From Conchocele bisecta (Eukaryota > Mollusca > Bivalvia > Lucinida > Thyasiridae): a stretch of 64,000 nucleotides of DNA. The notes beneath the pieces are model-generated. The model saw only the letters and a program-made list of their open reading frames with translations. It did no database searches and was not told where the DNA came from. Below, in pieces: positions 11,106-22,332 of this stretch. The translations under genes and the position numbers were made by a program. Location of the stretch: positions 111,927,370-111,991,369 of the forward strand of contig CM055266.1 in NCBI GenBank assembly GCA_029237695.1, given 5' to 3'. Numbering within the stretch: the stretch's first letter is position 1; every line of letters begins with the position of its first letter.

Positions 11106-11935
11106 ATGCTCACGTGGTTACAACAACAACAACAATGGCTTAAAGTGTTGAAAGCGCGCCCACTCCAAAGTAAGTATTTGGTGGAGCGCCGTGGCGTAAT
11201 GGTTAAGTGTGTCGGACTACTGATCCAAGGGCCGTAGGTTCGAGCCTGACTAGCGGCGTGCGTTGTGTCCTTGAGCAAGACACTTTATCCACACTGCTCC
11301 AGTTCACCAAGCTGTAAATGGGTACCGATAATTCGTAGTTGCTCTGTAAATACGAATTACCGGCTTCTCTCAAAAATCTCTACTTCCGTTCTTTCTCCCA
11401 TTCTTGGGAGACGGCATGCAAGGTCCTAGAGCCAGTGCCGCCGTTAAATATAAGCTTAAACAAAAAAAGTAAGTATTATTTGATATTTTCCTTCATAGAC
11501 AACGGATTGTGATGAAATATGGCGCAGCAGACGCGTCTTCATGAGCTGCATTTCGTGGTCTATGGAGTTTGGCACAGACTTATGTCGTTTTTGCGAAGAA
11601 TAGATTTCCGTGTCGGAGACACGGAAATCGATTCTTCGCAAAAACGACAGAAGTTTGGGCGAAAATACAGAGACCACCAAATGCAGCTTAACAAGACGCG
11701 TTTGATTCGCAATATTTCATAAAAATCCGTTACGCTGCATTTGGTGGTCCTGAGAGTTCGGCACAGACTTATGTCGTTTTTGTGAAGAATCGATTTCCGT
11801 GTCCGTAGTTTGGCGCGCCATATTTCATAAAAATCCGTTACATAATGAGGACAAAATAAAAGAATACGTACTTTGAATCGGAGAGCTTCTGGAAGTTTCA
11901 GTACTTGTTGTTGTTGTTGTAACCACGTGATCATA
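11106..11935. mobile_element. Family I inverted-repeat element, carrying a SINE
   Basis: Termini CACGTGGTTACAACAACAAC and its complement near 11907-11932 bound the unit. The interior has inverted arms around TCGTTTTTGCGAAGAATxGA/TCGATTCTTCGCAAAAACGA. A second copy at 37.56-38.89 kb shares the arms. A SINE sits in the left arm. Confidence 0.7.
11179..11465 (+). repeat. tRNA-derived SINE with 12-bp target duplication
   Basis: Begins GGTGGAGCGCCGTGGCGTAA, with an A box TGGCGTAATGG and a B box GGTTCGAGCCT. It continues into a conserved central domain (GTGTCCTTGAGCAAGACACT, resembling V-type SINE domains) and ends in a short A-rich tail. AAAGTAAGTATT flanks it on both sides (11167-11178 and 11466-11477), showing insertion by LINE machinery. 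Confidence 0.85.
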
Positions 11936-11995
11936 CACATTGACTGTACCTAATATGAGACCAGTCATGTGACCAGTCATGTGATTTTGCAGCTA

Positions 11996-12180
11996 AGAAC
12001 ATGTGTGATATCTCATGAGAAATATTCACAAAATGTACTGTATTTTCCGTAAATGACGTCGGCAGTTGACAAACATTTCACAGCAAATGCGGAATTCTAA
12101 TTACGTCGTCTTTCGAGGTCATTTACGGAAAATATCGGTGGCTGTAAATATATTTCATGAACAATCGCGCATGTTCTTAG
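11996..12180. mobile_element. Family P MITE
   Basis: Ends AAGAACATGTGTGATATCTC and its complement near 12150-12180, with inner arms around TTTTCCGTAAATGACGTC. Related copies lie at about 31965-32135 and 41650-41800. Confidence 0.65.
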
Positions 12181-13095
12181 GTGCAAAAGCACATGGCGTT
12201 TCTCGTATGATGATTTTGTCGCATTCATGGAACAGTGGCGTTACCGCCTAATAGCGTGTTGTTAATAACAACGACGTCAAACACACTTTAACGAATCAAC
12301 AACGTCACGTGGGGCTAATGTAATGTATTAGAATATAAACGCAATACGTTGAATGGGCGTTTGCATTATGAATTGATGGTCAGTGTAAATATTGAGAAAT
12401 GAGAAAACAATGGACAGTTGCTAAGCAGCGTTAAATTCTTTAATCAGACGTCGGTTACGTCACAGATGGAAATAGGTACGTTATTACATATACGACACGC
12501 CATACTTCAAAATCAGAACCGAATAATTACATGAACACATATAGATAGTCAGTTCTGAAATTGGAATATCCTGAGCTGGGGTCGGGTGTTCATCATTCAT
12601 TCACATATATACTTTCGTTGTCGTCAGAAAATATAGAAAACAACCTCTGGTGCTGCACTCCACGCCGGCTTAAAATGTTTCACGTTGAAATAGGCGCCAG
12701 ATTCCTGATGAATTCCCATTCAGCTACATGCAACCAAATGCATAAACACATTTTCGTACAGTAACCGGCGCAAGAAAGTCAAGGTAGAGTTGAGTGACAT
12801 CTCGTCAGGAAACCGGTGCATTTTTCGATGTTAAACATTTTACAGGGGCGCAGAGCGCACACCAGTAATAAAGCCATACAAAAGTACTTTGGTTCTCAGA
12901 TATCGCCGCGCCTGAATAATCCCTGCGCGTTGAGCATTTTAGCGTCATGGAGAAATAAAATTGTACTATAAATTCGCGACATGATAAAAAAACATGCCAT
13001 ACAAAAACATGTTAAATCCAATCATTTCTGACGAAAATTTTGTGATTTTTTTCACGTCTAAAGAGGTTATAACAACTTTATAGAACAATTATTTA
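12180..13095. other. Stretch with no recognisable gene
   Basis: Contains a short region (12700-12840) resembling the inverted repeat near 35.1 kb (words CAGTAACCGGCGCAA and AACCGGTGCA). Nothing else identified. Confidence 0.4.
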
Positions 13096-13103
13096 AAACA
13101 AAA

Positions 13104-13197
13104 TTGTTTTTGTTTGAGATGTTCGTCTGTAATTTCCTTTCATGTTGCCAGATGGCAACTTGAAAGGAAATTACAGACGAACATCTCAAACAAAAAC
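13104..13197. repeat. Palindrome of about 94 bp
   Basis: Arms TTTTTGTTTGAGATGTTCGT... and complement, meeting around GTTGCCAGATGGCAAC. Confidence 0.9.
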
Positions 13198-13305
13198 ACT
13201 ATTTTTGCTAAAGAATCCGCCCTCCAGCTTCACATTCCGCAAACCCCGTGTCTGAGAACAAAAGTATTTGTTATGGCCTAACCAAGCTGTCAGAGCGCAT
13301 GCGTA

Positions 13306-13540
13306 CGGAGCACCGCAGGGGACGTAGAACTCTTTTTTTATTAATTCGTTCCAACGAAATAACAATTCGTTCCCTCAATGTAACGATTCGTTCCCACGAA
13401 ATAACAATTGGTTCCCACGGGAACGAATGTTAATTCGTGGGAACGAACTGTAATATCGTGGGAACGAATTGTTAATTCGAAGGAACGAATTGTTAAATTG
13501 AGGGAACGAATTGTTATTTCGTAGGAACTGCGGGGCTCCG
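13306..13540. mobile_element. Family B foldback element, 21-bp units (copy 1)
   Basis: TA-flanked. Starts CGGAGCACCGCAGGGGACGT and ends CTGCGGGGCTCCG. The inside is a run of 21-bp units built on AATTCGTTCCC in the left half and its complement GGGAACGAATT in the right half, so it folds into one hairpin. The units alternate linkers such as ACGAAATAAC and TCAATTTAAC. Confidence 0.85.
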
Positions 13541-13615
13541 TACATACGAGAATCAAGATCTACAAATGGTGTACACTTATATAGCGTAAGGTACATGTTC
13601 GCTGCAGGCGTGCTG

Positions 13616-13979
13616 TTAATAATTCTTGCACACAAATATTTACACAATTCCCTAACATTTGATTGGTCCGTAGGAAGTCTCTGTCCAAAATTTATATCCC
13701 AGTAAACTTCCATGCCGAACTACTTTCCGTAACCGTCAGGCGCAGTTAAAATAATTCTTAAGAAAACGGAAAATAAACACATTTTTTTTATGAATTTATT
13801 TCAAATGCTGGAATTATAAGGAATGAATGGCCTTTTTGTTGAATTTATCGGGGATATAAACTTGGAAAAGTCGCGGGAATACTGGACGAGGCCTTCTGGC
13901 CTTCGTCCAGTATTCCCGCGACTTTTCCAAGTTTATACCCCGATAAATTCCACAAAAAGGCCATTCATTCCTATAATAC
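13616..13979 (+). mobile_element. Family A composite hairpin MITE (copy 2)
   Basis: Same two-module layout as copy 1, hairpin apex ACGAGGCCTTCTGGCCTTCGT. It starts about 75 bp after the family B element. Confidence 0.85.
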
Positions 13980-14200
13980 ACTACCGCCCGTGCCAATCGA
14001 GCCAATCTTTGTAAATGTCCTTATTTCAAAATATTTGCCGATATTTGGCCATTTTGTGCTGAACCCGGACTTGGAGTATATACAATGGGTTTTTGAAGAG
14101 TTGGCATATCCAGATCTATTTATGGAATCCGACAGATGACACTCTGTCATCTTTAAGCATTTTCCAAAATCCAAGATGGCGTCAAAGATACCAACACCAG

Positions 14201-14401
14201 GGGCCCGTTTCACTAAACTGTGTACGTCTAAAATGTTCGTAAGTGCAAATTTAGGATCGTCTGGAAATTCCAATGAATGAATTTACATGTATTGAGCAAA
14301 TATTGCAAATGCAGTATATGCTCAATAAATGTAAATCCAAGACTATCAAAAGTGTGCACTTATAAACATTTTAGTCGTACGCAGTTTAATAAAACGGCCC
14401 C
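14201..14401. mobile_element. Family D MITE (TIR GGGCCGTTTCACTAAACTT)
   Basis: Starts GGGCCCGTTTCACTAAACTG and ends near AAAACGGCCCC, with an inner palindrome around ATTGAGCATA/TATGCTCAATAAATGTAAA. At least seven copies occur in the window. Confidence 0.8.
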
Positions 14402-14610
14402 AGGTACTTGCTCTTAAGAGTCTAAATAGACCGTTTCCTATATTATGCTTTAACATACATACATAAAACGTCATATGGATGTGTTATATCTAAATTGACA
14501 TTCAAGATGGCCGCCAAATAAGATGTTCACATCTTGAAAACTATTGTGTTCATTACAATCACCTTTTGAGCTGTCATTCCAATGATTACCAATCACTCAA
14601 CTGTATACTA

Positions 14611-15182
14611 CATTGAAACCTCTCTAAACCAGACACCCTGGGATGTCCCCAGGGTGTCCGGCTTGACAGGTTTCACCGTAAATCAGACATTCGATTATTC
14701 TGAGCCATATTTATGTGGTATGGGATCATAAACAGACATTATCACCCGGGATAAATGGCCAATAATTCCAGCACAAAAGTATTTACACAATTCCCTAACA
14801 TTTGATTGGCCCGTAGCAAGTCTCTGTCCAAAATTTATATCCCAGTAAACTCCCACGCGGAACTACTTTCCGTAACCGTGAGGCGCAGTTAAAATAATTC
14901 TTAAGAAAACGGAAAATAAACACATTTTCTTGATGAATTTATTTCAAATGCTGGAATTATAAGGAATGAATGGCCTTTTTGTGGAATTTATCGGGGATAT
15001 AAACTTGGAAAAGTTGCAGGAATACTAGACGAGGCTTTCCGGCCTTCGTCCAGTATTCCCGCGACTTTTCCTAGTTTATACCCCGATAAATTCCACAAAA
15101 AGGCCATTCATTCCTATAATAAACTCATCAAAAATATCACAGGTGCTTTCTTGGTGTCAGATTTAGAAAGGTTCCACTGTAT
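14611..15182. mobile_element. Family F MITE split by a family A element
   Basis: Left piece 14611-14761 (CATTGAAACCTCTCTAAACC, then the CCCTGGGATGTCCCCAGGGT hairpin) and right piece 15121-15182 (ending AGAAAGGTTCCACTGTA) rejoin when family A at 14762-15121 is removed. Confidence 0.8.
14762..15121 (+). mobile_element. Family A composite hairpin MITE (copy 3), nested in family F
   Basis: Full two-module copy bounded by ATAATTCCAGCACAAAAG and CATTCATTCCTATAAT. Confidence 0.85.
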
Positions 15183-15249
15183 TATAATGATTTCCAATGT
15201 GTTTTCTAATGGTATATAGATATCATCACACCCTAAGCATAAAGGTAAT

Positions 15250-15560
15250 AGAGAATAGTAGGTTAGTGCCGTGAATGGGAAAACATATCTGGTTAGGCTT
15301 AGGAAACGGGATAGGCGAGGCTCTGCCGAGCACATCCCGTTTCCGTGCCGCGCCAGATATGTTTTCCCATTCACGGCACTAACCTACTATTCTATTTATC
15401 CCGTCAACACAACACCTACACATAGCGTTAAAATGCATTACTAATAACCACAGCCACCGCACATATCCATACGCAGTTATTAGGTCGTATTGACAGGATA
15501 TCAAAAATATTCACGGCAACGTGTTTCACGGCACATACGCAATGTGTTGACGGGATAAAA
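15250..15560. mobile_element. Family K element with palindrome and CCCGTCAACAC termini
   Basis: A palindrome at about 15259-15395 (arms TAGGTTAGTGCCGTGAATGG... and complement) abuts a segment bounded by TTTATCCCGTCAACACA and TGTGTTGACGGGATAAA. A second, shorter copy lies at 18425-18592. Confidence 0.65.
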
Positions 15561-17270
15561 TGTAATAATCTCACCGATGTTTGCACACATTAATTTGACT
15601 GACATTTTAAACACCAATTAATTAGCATAATGGTAAATAAATAATTACGTTTAATGTCAGCAACACATTAAAGTTTGTTATGAGTGACCAGTTTGACCCC
15701 CGCTGTTTACAAGCCGCCAGCCAATCGCGGATAAATCACAGGTCACTAGCCACATTGATATAGCGTGATGTCCAACCCACACGTGGATAGTGGAACCGGC
15801 GTGCTGCCATTCCAGCGGTAGTCGTTCGACGAATCGCACAAAATTACCCTACCCACCAACCCATTTTATCTCGTTTGATCTGCTTCTGTTTAAGCGTAGG
15901 ATATTGACAGTATCAGCTTCATTATCCCTTTGCTACAGACACACACAATATTACAAGCTTATTTGTTGAGATGGCACACCATATCATTAAGAATATCATT
16001 ATACATGTATGTATTGGAATTTGTTGATGCTGCCGCAAAGTATATACATTTCAGGGCGATTTCTGGCCAAACAGACACGGGTAGCACACCTATACAACAT
16101 GCCTGTGTGCATATAGATGGGCACCACCAACACGCTAGAGTCGTCAGTGTTTGCCACGATTTGAAAGACTCGATATCCAGCATTCAAGTTCACAAACAGC
16201 CTACCCAGGATGGGAGAACTTACAATTGGCAATCTACCATCAATTTCTACTTTGTCGCGGTTGGTTATATTTACAATATACGAAATATTATCTACACAGC
16301 GGTATGTGCGGGTGAAAACGCTTATAAATGTTCTTGATCGCTTCAATGAACCGCTTTATCGAAACTGAAATTGCTTCTTTCTGTCTGGAACTTGCCGGCG
16401 AAATTGAGGCCTTTGGAACCTGCATTCGGCTTCAGAATACATAAATAAATATATAGCTTTGGTGCGCCCATATTAATAGGTGCGCTCGTAGACCTTGGCG
16501 CACCAAAGTTGCTATCATTCACCCGCACAAAGTGCATTTTACTGTAAGCCTTATGGAATGTGCCTTTGGCTTGTCATATTGCTTGCTAAATACATACTGC
16601 TTGCTAAATACATATTGCTAAATCGACCGCGGCCATCTACATCCATATTGTGTTGTGTCCCTTTAATTACTAGATAAACTGGTTCGTATCATAATCAGTA
16701 AATACGTCATACGAACCCACAATGAAACGCAATATCGATTGCAATAGACACAAATAAGTTGTAACGCCGATTTGAACTTGTTAGATACATTGTGAGAGAT
16801 TAGGTACAGTACTGGCGGCCATCTTGAATATCATTTTGTTTCATACAGCATACGTCTAACGTCTACAGTACATGTCTTAAAGCAATATTGCAGAATTATG
16901 TATTCGTTTCACCTGGTTTGTTGTATTGTGTGGCCATTTGTACGCCATCTTGAATTATAGAAAATGCTCAAGAGTGACAGTGTTTTATCCGTCGGATTCT
17001 AATGATATATGTCATGGGGATGCGATAGCACCAACACCTCATTGTATATACGCCAAGTCCGGGTCCCGTGGTAGTTTGGCCGCACTACATTGTGCTTGAA
17101 ATCATACAACTCGGATGGCCGAGCCTGAGTTCAGGCTCAGACAAGTAAATTGCTTCATTGCGAGCTGACATTGCCAATAGATTTTCAGAAATGTTGCTAT
17201 ATTGACTCGATTAATGCAAGCGGCTGCGTTTATTAGAATCCTGTGATGCAGTCGCCTATGCATGACTTAA
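15560..17270. other. Downstream flank of the protease gene
   Basis: Contains overlapping frames open on both strands at 15930-16346 with no recognisable domain. A near-repeat TTGCTAAATACATACTGC lies at 16580-16615. No supported gene. Confidence 0.4.
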
Positions 17271-17546
17271 CTATTGACAGACATCTGGCAATACACAGAG
17301 GCCGCCACACATGACACCGGAACATTCGTCGTGCATGCACGTGAAGTCATATCCGGGGTACGCCGCCTCCAATCCCGTCTCATAGCCAATCACCGTTCGG
17401 TTGAGCCAGCTCTGGCTGAAACACTGCGTGTTATAGTCCACTGACCCGGGCGGGTAGGATTCAACCTCGGCCACTGGCACGGACGGGTCGTAGGGGTCAG
17501 TGCCGTTCGGGGTCGGTTTAGTCACACATATACCGCGGTCGCACCA
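17271..17546 (-). CDS. M12B metalloprotease terminal exon with stop codon
   Basis: A 276-bp exon (91 codons plus TAG), acceptor ATTTATTTTGCAG. The peptide starts WCDRGICVTKPTPNG, typical of the end of an ADAMTS-type disintegrin module, then has NRTVIGYETGLEAAYPGY and a cysteine-rich close, MCGGLCVLPDVCQ. It is richer in GC than its surroundings. No transmembrane segment follows, so the product is predicted to be secreted. No clear thrombospondin repeat is seen, which makes it shorter than most vertebrate ADAMTS proteins. Three partial copies of the acceptor and first codons lie just upstream. Confidence 0.85.
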   Translation of the reverse strand, partial: WCDRGICVTKPTPNGTDPYDPSVPVAEVESYPPGSVDYNTQCFSQSWLNRTVIGYETGLEAAYPGYDFTCMHDECSGVMCGGLCVLPDVCQ

Positions 17547-17610
17547 CTGCAAAATAAATAGTCAGTGTCGTTCCCCGGAGTTACACTAGGGGTGGGTGAA
17601 CAGTAGGGGG

Positions 17611-18040
17611 TTCTACAAAGCATATACCGCAGACCCACCACTGCAAACATGAATAGTATACAGTTATTTCATGGGCATTCGGGGAACAGCCAAAACTATT
17701 GCCCCGATATACTGTGGACGAACCTGGGCGCTATTGCCCAGAGGCCGAAGGGCAATATGTTTTGACTGTTCCCCGAATGACCAAGAAACGATTGTTTTAA
17801 TACTCAACCTGTAACAGGGTAAGTGACACAATAACCTTGGCGTGGGCTCATCGAATATCTTATTCGGGGTCAGTCACACGTTACCGCGGTCGAACCACTG
17901 CAGCTAAACAAACGGTATGAGATGAACATCATGGCATATTATGTTAATACATGAGTATACATCTCATTCGGGGTCAATATCGCACGGGGTTGGTTTTATC
18001 ACACATATACCGCGGTCGTGCCATTGCAAAAATAACTAGT
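17611..18040 (-). pseudogene. Three partial copies of the terminal-exon start
   Basis: Segments at about 17611-17650, 17863-17905 and 17966-18035 repeat the acceptor and first 10-15 codons of the terminal exon. Each carries, on the plus strand, a version of ATACCGCGGTCGxxCCAxTGCA, often with the 'TTCGGGGTC' that belongs to the exon interior. None continues as an open exon. They look like decayed local duplications of an exon edge and could act as decoy acceptors. Confidence 0.6.
17670..17785. repeat. Small inverted-repeat element
   Basis: Arms CATTCGGGGAACAGCCAAAAC at the left and GTTTTGACTGTTCCCCGAATG at the right, with an inner pair around CTATTGCCC/GGGCAATA. Confidence 0.75.
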
Positions 18041-18146
18041 ATGGAATGGACTGCGAACTGCCAAAACCTGCCATGTTTATAAATTATTATAAATCTCATG
18101 GCGGACTAATGTAGACCCGAATCAACAGTAGACCCGCATCAACATT

Positions 18147-18289
18147 CAATGGAACCTATCTAAACCGAACACCATGACAACATATGTGATAATATTTGTA
18201 TAGGCTTCTCAGATGTTAATATATGTTCATGATTGCAAAGCACGCACATACGTATCATAATGGTCATATACCTGATTTACAGTGGAGAG
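18147..18289. mobile_element. Family F MITE, partial
   Basis: Begins CAATGGAACCTATCTAAACC and ends TGATTTACAGTGGA. Shares TTCATGATTGCAAA with the 41-kb copy. Confidence 0.6.
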
Positions 18290-18424
18290 GGTTTGCTGTT
18301 GATGAAGCCCCCTGTAGTTGCGAAGGTACGGGAGTAGATTGCAAGAGTTACCGTTCGCAACTAGCCCCCATGTGGCTGCATTTCCTAAATTAGCTACCTT
18401 TACGATATGCAACCAGCATTCGAT

Positions 18425-18592
18425 ATCTGTTTTATCCCGTCAACACAGTGCGTATGTGCCGTGAAACACGGTGCCGTGAAACATTTTTGATATCCAGTCA
18501 ATACTATTTTTGCATTTTACAGCCATGTGTAGGTGTTGACGGGATACATAGAATAGTAGGTTAGTGCCGTGAATGGGAAAACATATCACAGT
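18425..18592. mobile_element. Family K element (copy 2)
   Basis: TTTATCCCGTCAACACAGTG to GTGTTGACGGGATA, then TAGGTTAGTGCCGTGAATGG shared with 15.26 kb. Confidence 0.65.
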
Positions 18593-18596
18593 TACG

Positions 18597-18709
18597 GAAA
18601 GTAGATCGGTGTGGGAGTTTACTGGGATATAAATTTTGGACAGAGACTTGCTACGGGCCAATCAAATGTTAGGGAATTGTGTAAATATTTTTGTGCTGGA
18701 ATTATAGTA
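18597..18709 (-). mobile_element. Family A partial copy
   Basis: Only part of the first module (from ACGGAAAGTAG to GTGCTGGAATTATA), in reverse orientation. The hairpin module is missing. Confidence 0.75.
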
Positions 18710-19108
18710 TGTTACCATGCCTGTGAACTTTACTTTGTTAGTATGTACCTATGGTCTTTCATCCGAGGAACAAAATCCGAAGGTACCACACACATCTGAG
18801 CCCATAATTATAAAGTCAGTTTTGGCCCATACTCAATTGGGGTCAGATTTTCGTGGTACCTGCGGATTATAGTTCCGTGGGTCGAAACCTATAGGACAGA
18901 GTTGAAAAAGTAACTTACACAAACATGGTAAATCACTTTTAATTGTTTGTGCTCTACTAAGGGGCATAAACGTCGTTATACGCGATAAGGCAGGCGGTTT
19001 CATACACTGGCCATCTGCTATATCACATTTCATACTTCGAGCGGATTATCTCCTTATACAGGCGGACAACCGCATTCTAAGCTATTTATCCCATGCCCAT
19101 ACCCGTTT

Positions 19109-19466
19109 ATAATTCCAGCACAAAAGCTATTTACACAATTCCCTAACATTTGATTGGTCCGTAGCAAGTCTGTCCAAAATTTATATCCCAGTAAACTACC
19201 ATGCCGAACTACATTCCGTAACCGTCAGGCGCAGTTAAAATAATTCTTAAGAAAACGGAAAATAAATACATTTTCTTGATGAATTTATTTCAAATGCTGG
19301 AATTATAAGGAATGAATGGCCTTTTTGTGGAATTTATCGGGGATATAAACTTGGAAAATTCGCGGGAATACTGGACGAGGCCTTCCGGCCTTCGTCCAGT
19401 ATTCCCGCGACTTTCCCAAGTTTATACCCCGATAAATTCCACAAAAAGGCCATTCATTCCTTTAAT
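19109..19466 (+). mobile_element. Family A composite hairpin MITE (copy 5)
   Basis: Full two-module copy, apex CGAGGCCTTCCGGCCTTCG. It ends about 40 bp downstream of the 19.5-kb protease exon, so it lies close to that exon's donor site. Confidence 0.85.
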
Positions 19467-19507
19467 GTCTTCGGGAAATCGTTGAGCCCTAGTTGACACC
19501 TATGTAC

Positions 19508-19618
19508 CTTGTCGGTGTCACATGTAGACCCGAGAAAGGCGGCAATACGGCCGTATACGTCACAGTCCGGCCCAGCCACCACACAGCGAATTCCGTTATT
19601 ACACACCACCGTATGCTC
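19508..19618 (-). CDS. M12B metalloprotease exon, cysteine-rich module
   Basis: A 111-bp exon (37 codons, phase 0 both sides), acceptor TGTCTGTCGCAG, donor GACAAG/GTACATAG. The peptide opens EHTVVCNNGIRCVV and ends AAFLGSTCDTDK. The spacing of cysteines followed by 'GSTCDTDK' and, on the next exon, 'WCDRGICV' fits the ADAMTS disintegrin-like pattern 'xLxC...C...DGTxCxxxxWCxxGxCV'. Phase 0 on both sides means the exon could be skipped without a frameshift. Confidence 0.83.
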
Positions 19619-20309
19619 CTGCGACAGACAGACAAACACAAATGGTGTGAACTGGTAAAATTAGTATATTGTTCACATATTGGATTTTTGAGGAATGAAT
19701 TGCCATGCAACTTTAGCGACCGCAGCATTTAGTTCCTTAAAAAGTCAATATGAACAGTAACAACGTGGATTGTTTACCCTAGTTTCTCGACCAATGAACG
19801 AACAACATTTCGTCTCAATTAATCGCATATTGCGACACTTTTGCTAATATCTATTAAATTAATCATTGAATGTTCAGCCGCTATATTTAGAACTGAGTTT
19901 ACGCCTTGTTGTCATCAGTTCACGAGACGCAAAGCATATTACCGCCCAATATCGTGTCACACCGCCGTTTATGGGCGGAGCTTCGCGAGTGGGCTGGTAA
20001 ACAATAAGTACGTTATGTTATGGTTCACATATTTAATTTTTAATAAATTAATTTCTCGCTCGCAGACGCTCGTTACAAAATGTATTTATTAAAAATTCAA
20101 TATGTGAACTATAACTATTACTTAATGGAGATATTTATGAGTAACATTTATAATGCAGTCTCCCATCCGAGTATTGATTTTCCATTTTATAAACAGGACA
20201 CTGTGGGGACCTCCCAGGGTGTCCGGTGTAGAGCGATTTCACTGTAATATAAATTACAGTGAATCTGATCAAAAGTAAACACAATTAAGTTCACCGGGTA
20301 TTATGAAAG

Positions 20310-20520
20310 TTGTGTTTGTTTGTTTATTGGTGTGTAACGGCCTATCAACAGCTAAGGTCATGTAAGGTCGGGCAAGCGGGTTAAATCCCGTTTCACCTGC
20401 TGCATTGGGGTGTGGGGGGGGGGGGGGGAACGGAACGGAATATTTACATCGAGAACAAATATATTCAGCCCTGAAATTAAAATAATTTGATCTGGTACCA
20501 GGTCCATACCACACCAAATT
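20310..20520 (-). repeat. SINE-tail-like repeat
   Basis: Shares TAACGGCCTATCAACAGCTA and TGTAAGGTCGGGCAAG with the SINE at 10.06-10.34 kb, and the GACCTGG/TACCAGGTCC region with 62.87-62.99 kb. Contains a 12-15-nt G run near 20415. Confidence 0.55.
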
Positions 20521-20609
20521 CATTTGGCCCCTTCCCTTAAAATAGGATTAGGAATAAAGGATGAAACCGATTGTTGAATTACCCGTTGCGTGCTCCCGAT
20601 TAATCACCC

Positions 20610-20740
20610 AGGGCCCTGTTGTTAGCTTAACGGACTGTTAAATCCTTAACGGACTGTTAAACAGAGATTTTAACCATTCAGTTAAGGATTTAACAGTCCG
20701 TTAAGCTAACGGATGTTTTGAGCAACCGGGCCCAGGTATT
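20610..20740. mobile_element. Small MITE with GGGCCC termini
   Basis: Arms around GTTAGCTTAACGGACTGTTA and TAACAGTCCGTTAAGCTAAC, flanked by GGGCCCTGTTG and CAACCGGGCCC. It lies about 30 bp from the donor side of the 20.8-kb exon. Confidence 0.8.
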
Positions 20741-20768
20741 CTGTTCAGAGCGGTTATACTATACATAC

Positions 20769-20943
20769 ATCTGTTCCCATGTCTAGACAGACACTGGAAT
20801 CGGGCCCGTATCTGAGGACACACTGGGCGTCCAGCGTGAGTATCTCTCCGAGCTGGGGCGACGTTAGTGGCTGGTCATTCTTCAGTATGGTGGTGGATAG
20901 CTTCTCATTCAGGCACCGGGGAATGCTCAGGTCCAAATAGTTT
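20769..20943 (-). CDS. M12B metalloprotease exon, end of catalytic domain into disintegrin-like region
   Basis: A 175-bp exon, acceptor ATTCCTACAG, donor ACAGAT/GTATGT, phase 2 in and phase 0 out. The peptide begins NYLDLSIPRCLNEKLS, has LTSPQLGEIL, and then DAQCVLRYGPDSSVCLD. The last piece matches the ADAM/ADAMTS pattern 'DxQCxxxFGxxSxxC' that opens the disintegrin/cysteine-rich part. It joins in frame to the 19.6-kb exon. The intron upstream holds a 5.7-kb nest of elements (22.3-28.1 kb) and several MITEs. Confidence 0.88.
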
Positions 20944-20991
20944 CTGTAGGAATCAATTATTTTGCCCCAATCCAATGTCCCATAGCAACTC

Positions 20992-21125
20992 ATATGTGGC
21001 TGTGACTGGAGAAATGGGGCTTATGGGTTTTGCGGCCAGTGTAGATCCGGATCAGCCAGTGCATCCGCACAGTATGATCAGGATATGCACTGTTCGCCAT
21101 TCCACTAATGACACATTGTGACAGT
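20992..21125. mobile_element. Family E MITE, partial
   Basis: ATATGTGGCTGTGACTGGAG start with the GATCAGCCAGTGCATCC interior. It directly abuts the acceptor side of the 20.9-kb exon. Confidence 0.7.
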
Positions 21126-21169
21126 CATGCTTCTAACGATTATCATATATTGTTACCCCGGCTACAGGA

Positions 21170-21462
21170 GTGTGTTATTTGAACAGGAGCTACATTGGTC
21201 GTAAATCCCATAGGCCCCATTCCTCCAGTCACCGCCACATATGTGGCTGTGACTGAAGTAATGGGGCTTATGGGATGTGTGACCAGTGTAGCTCCTGATA
21301 AAATAGCACACTACTATAGGCTGATAACGATCCATATCGCTTGTTAGAAGCATGACGGGCGTTTCATTGATGGAATGGCGAACAGTGCGGATACACAGGC
21401 TGATCTGGATCTATACTGATCGCAAGACCCATACGCCCCATTTCTCAAGTCACAGCCACATA
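21170..21462. mobile_element. Two family E MITEs joined head to head
   Basis: The left unit (reverse) ends TCACCGCCACATATGTGGC, where the right unit starts, giving a shared palindromic terminus. Outer sequences GTGTGTTATTTGAACAGGAG and CTCCTGATAAAATAGCACAC are complementary. The right unit runs on to 21462. Confidence 0.75.
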
Positions 21463-21471
21463 TCACAATGT

Positions 21472-21974
21472 TAAAGGTACATGCCCACTCAGTAGGCACA
21501 CAATGCTCTTTGTATAAGAGACATCAGCTGATACATTTTCTGGCAAAATAAGCATTCAGTCACCATTACCCCACGTATTGATTGGCATTATTATACATTT
21601 TATATCTGACGTAAAATTCCACACTGATATCAGGGGCGATACCCGTGTTTCATTAACGGACATTATTATTTATTATCTGTAATTATATTTTGATGTGCAG
21701 TGATCATATTTTATAATCTGTAGAAACTATTATTCTTTCAGGTGACGTATTTAATTAGCATAAATAATTAAAAAATATCGTGCCTCATTTGGATATGAAA
21801 ATAGCCTGATACCACCGCGAGTCACTACCAGTAAAATAACTATTACTAAATGATTATATATGTATAGCGGGCACTCGTAAATTTTAGAACTGGTGGTATA
21901 GGGACACAATTATACACTTGCTTAATTCCTATAAAGAACATGTTGTGCCTACTGAGTGGGCATGTACCTTTAAA
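21472..21974. mobile_element. Family G MITE, full copy
   Basis: Ends TAAAGGTACATGCCCACTCA and TGAGTGGGCATGTACCTTTA are perfect complements. About 500 bp, non-coding. Confidence 0.85.
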
Positions 21975-22332
21975 GATCAGTGTTGTATGTGGGGAAATAT
22001 GAGAAAAGGTGAAGAGATATTCCAAATTCAAAGTATGTACATGCGCTGATGCGCAAAATGTTGTCAAAAGCCTTTACTTATGTTGAAATTATAGCATTCA
22101 TCCACGAACTTCTGAATAACTACTCGTACTATTGTATTTTGTAACCCGGTCAGTTTCCATTTTACAAATACATGTGCAAATGAAATGTGACACCGTACTT
22201 TAATTTATGAGCTGTACGTATGTTTTATATTTGTATACGTACGTGCAACAAAGATAATTAAATAATAATAACACACGATTCAATGATATCTATGATAAAT
22301 TGTTTGATACTTTGTACATATACATGCAATGT

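Noticed and set aside
15930..16346. Overlapping open frames on both strands (135 and 115 codons)
   Set aside because: No family recognised, no splice context, both strands equally open. Could be a lost exon but not supportable.
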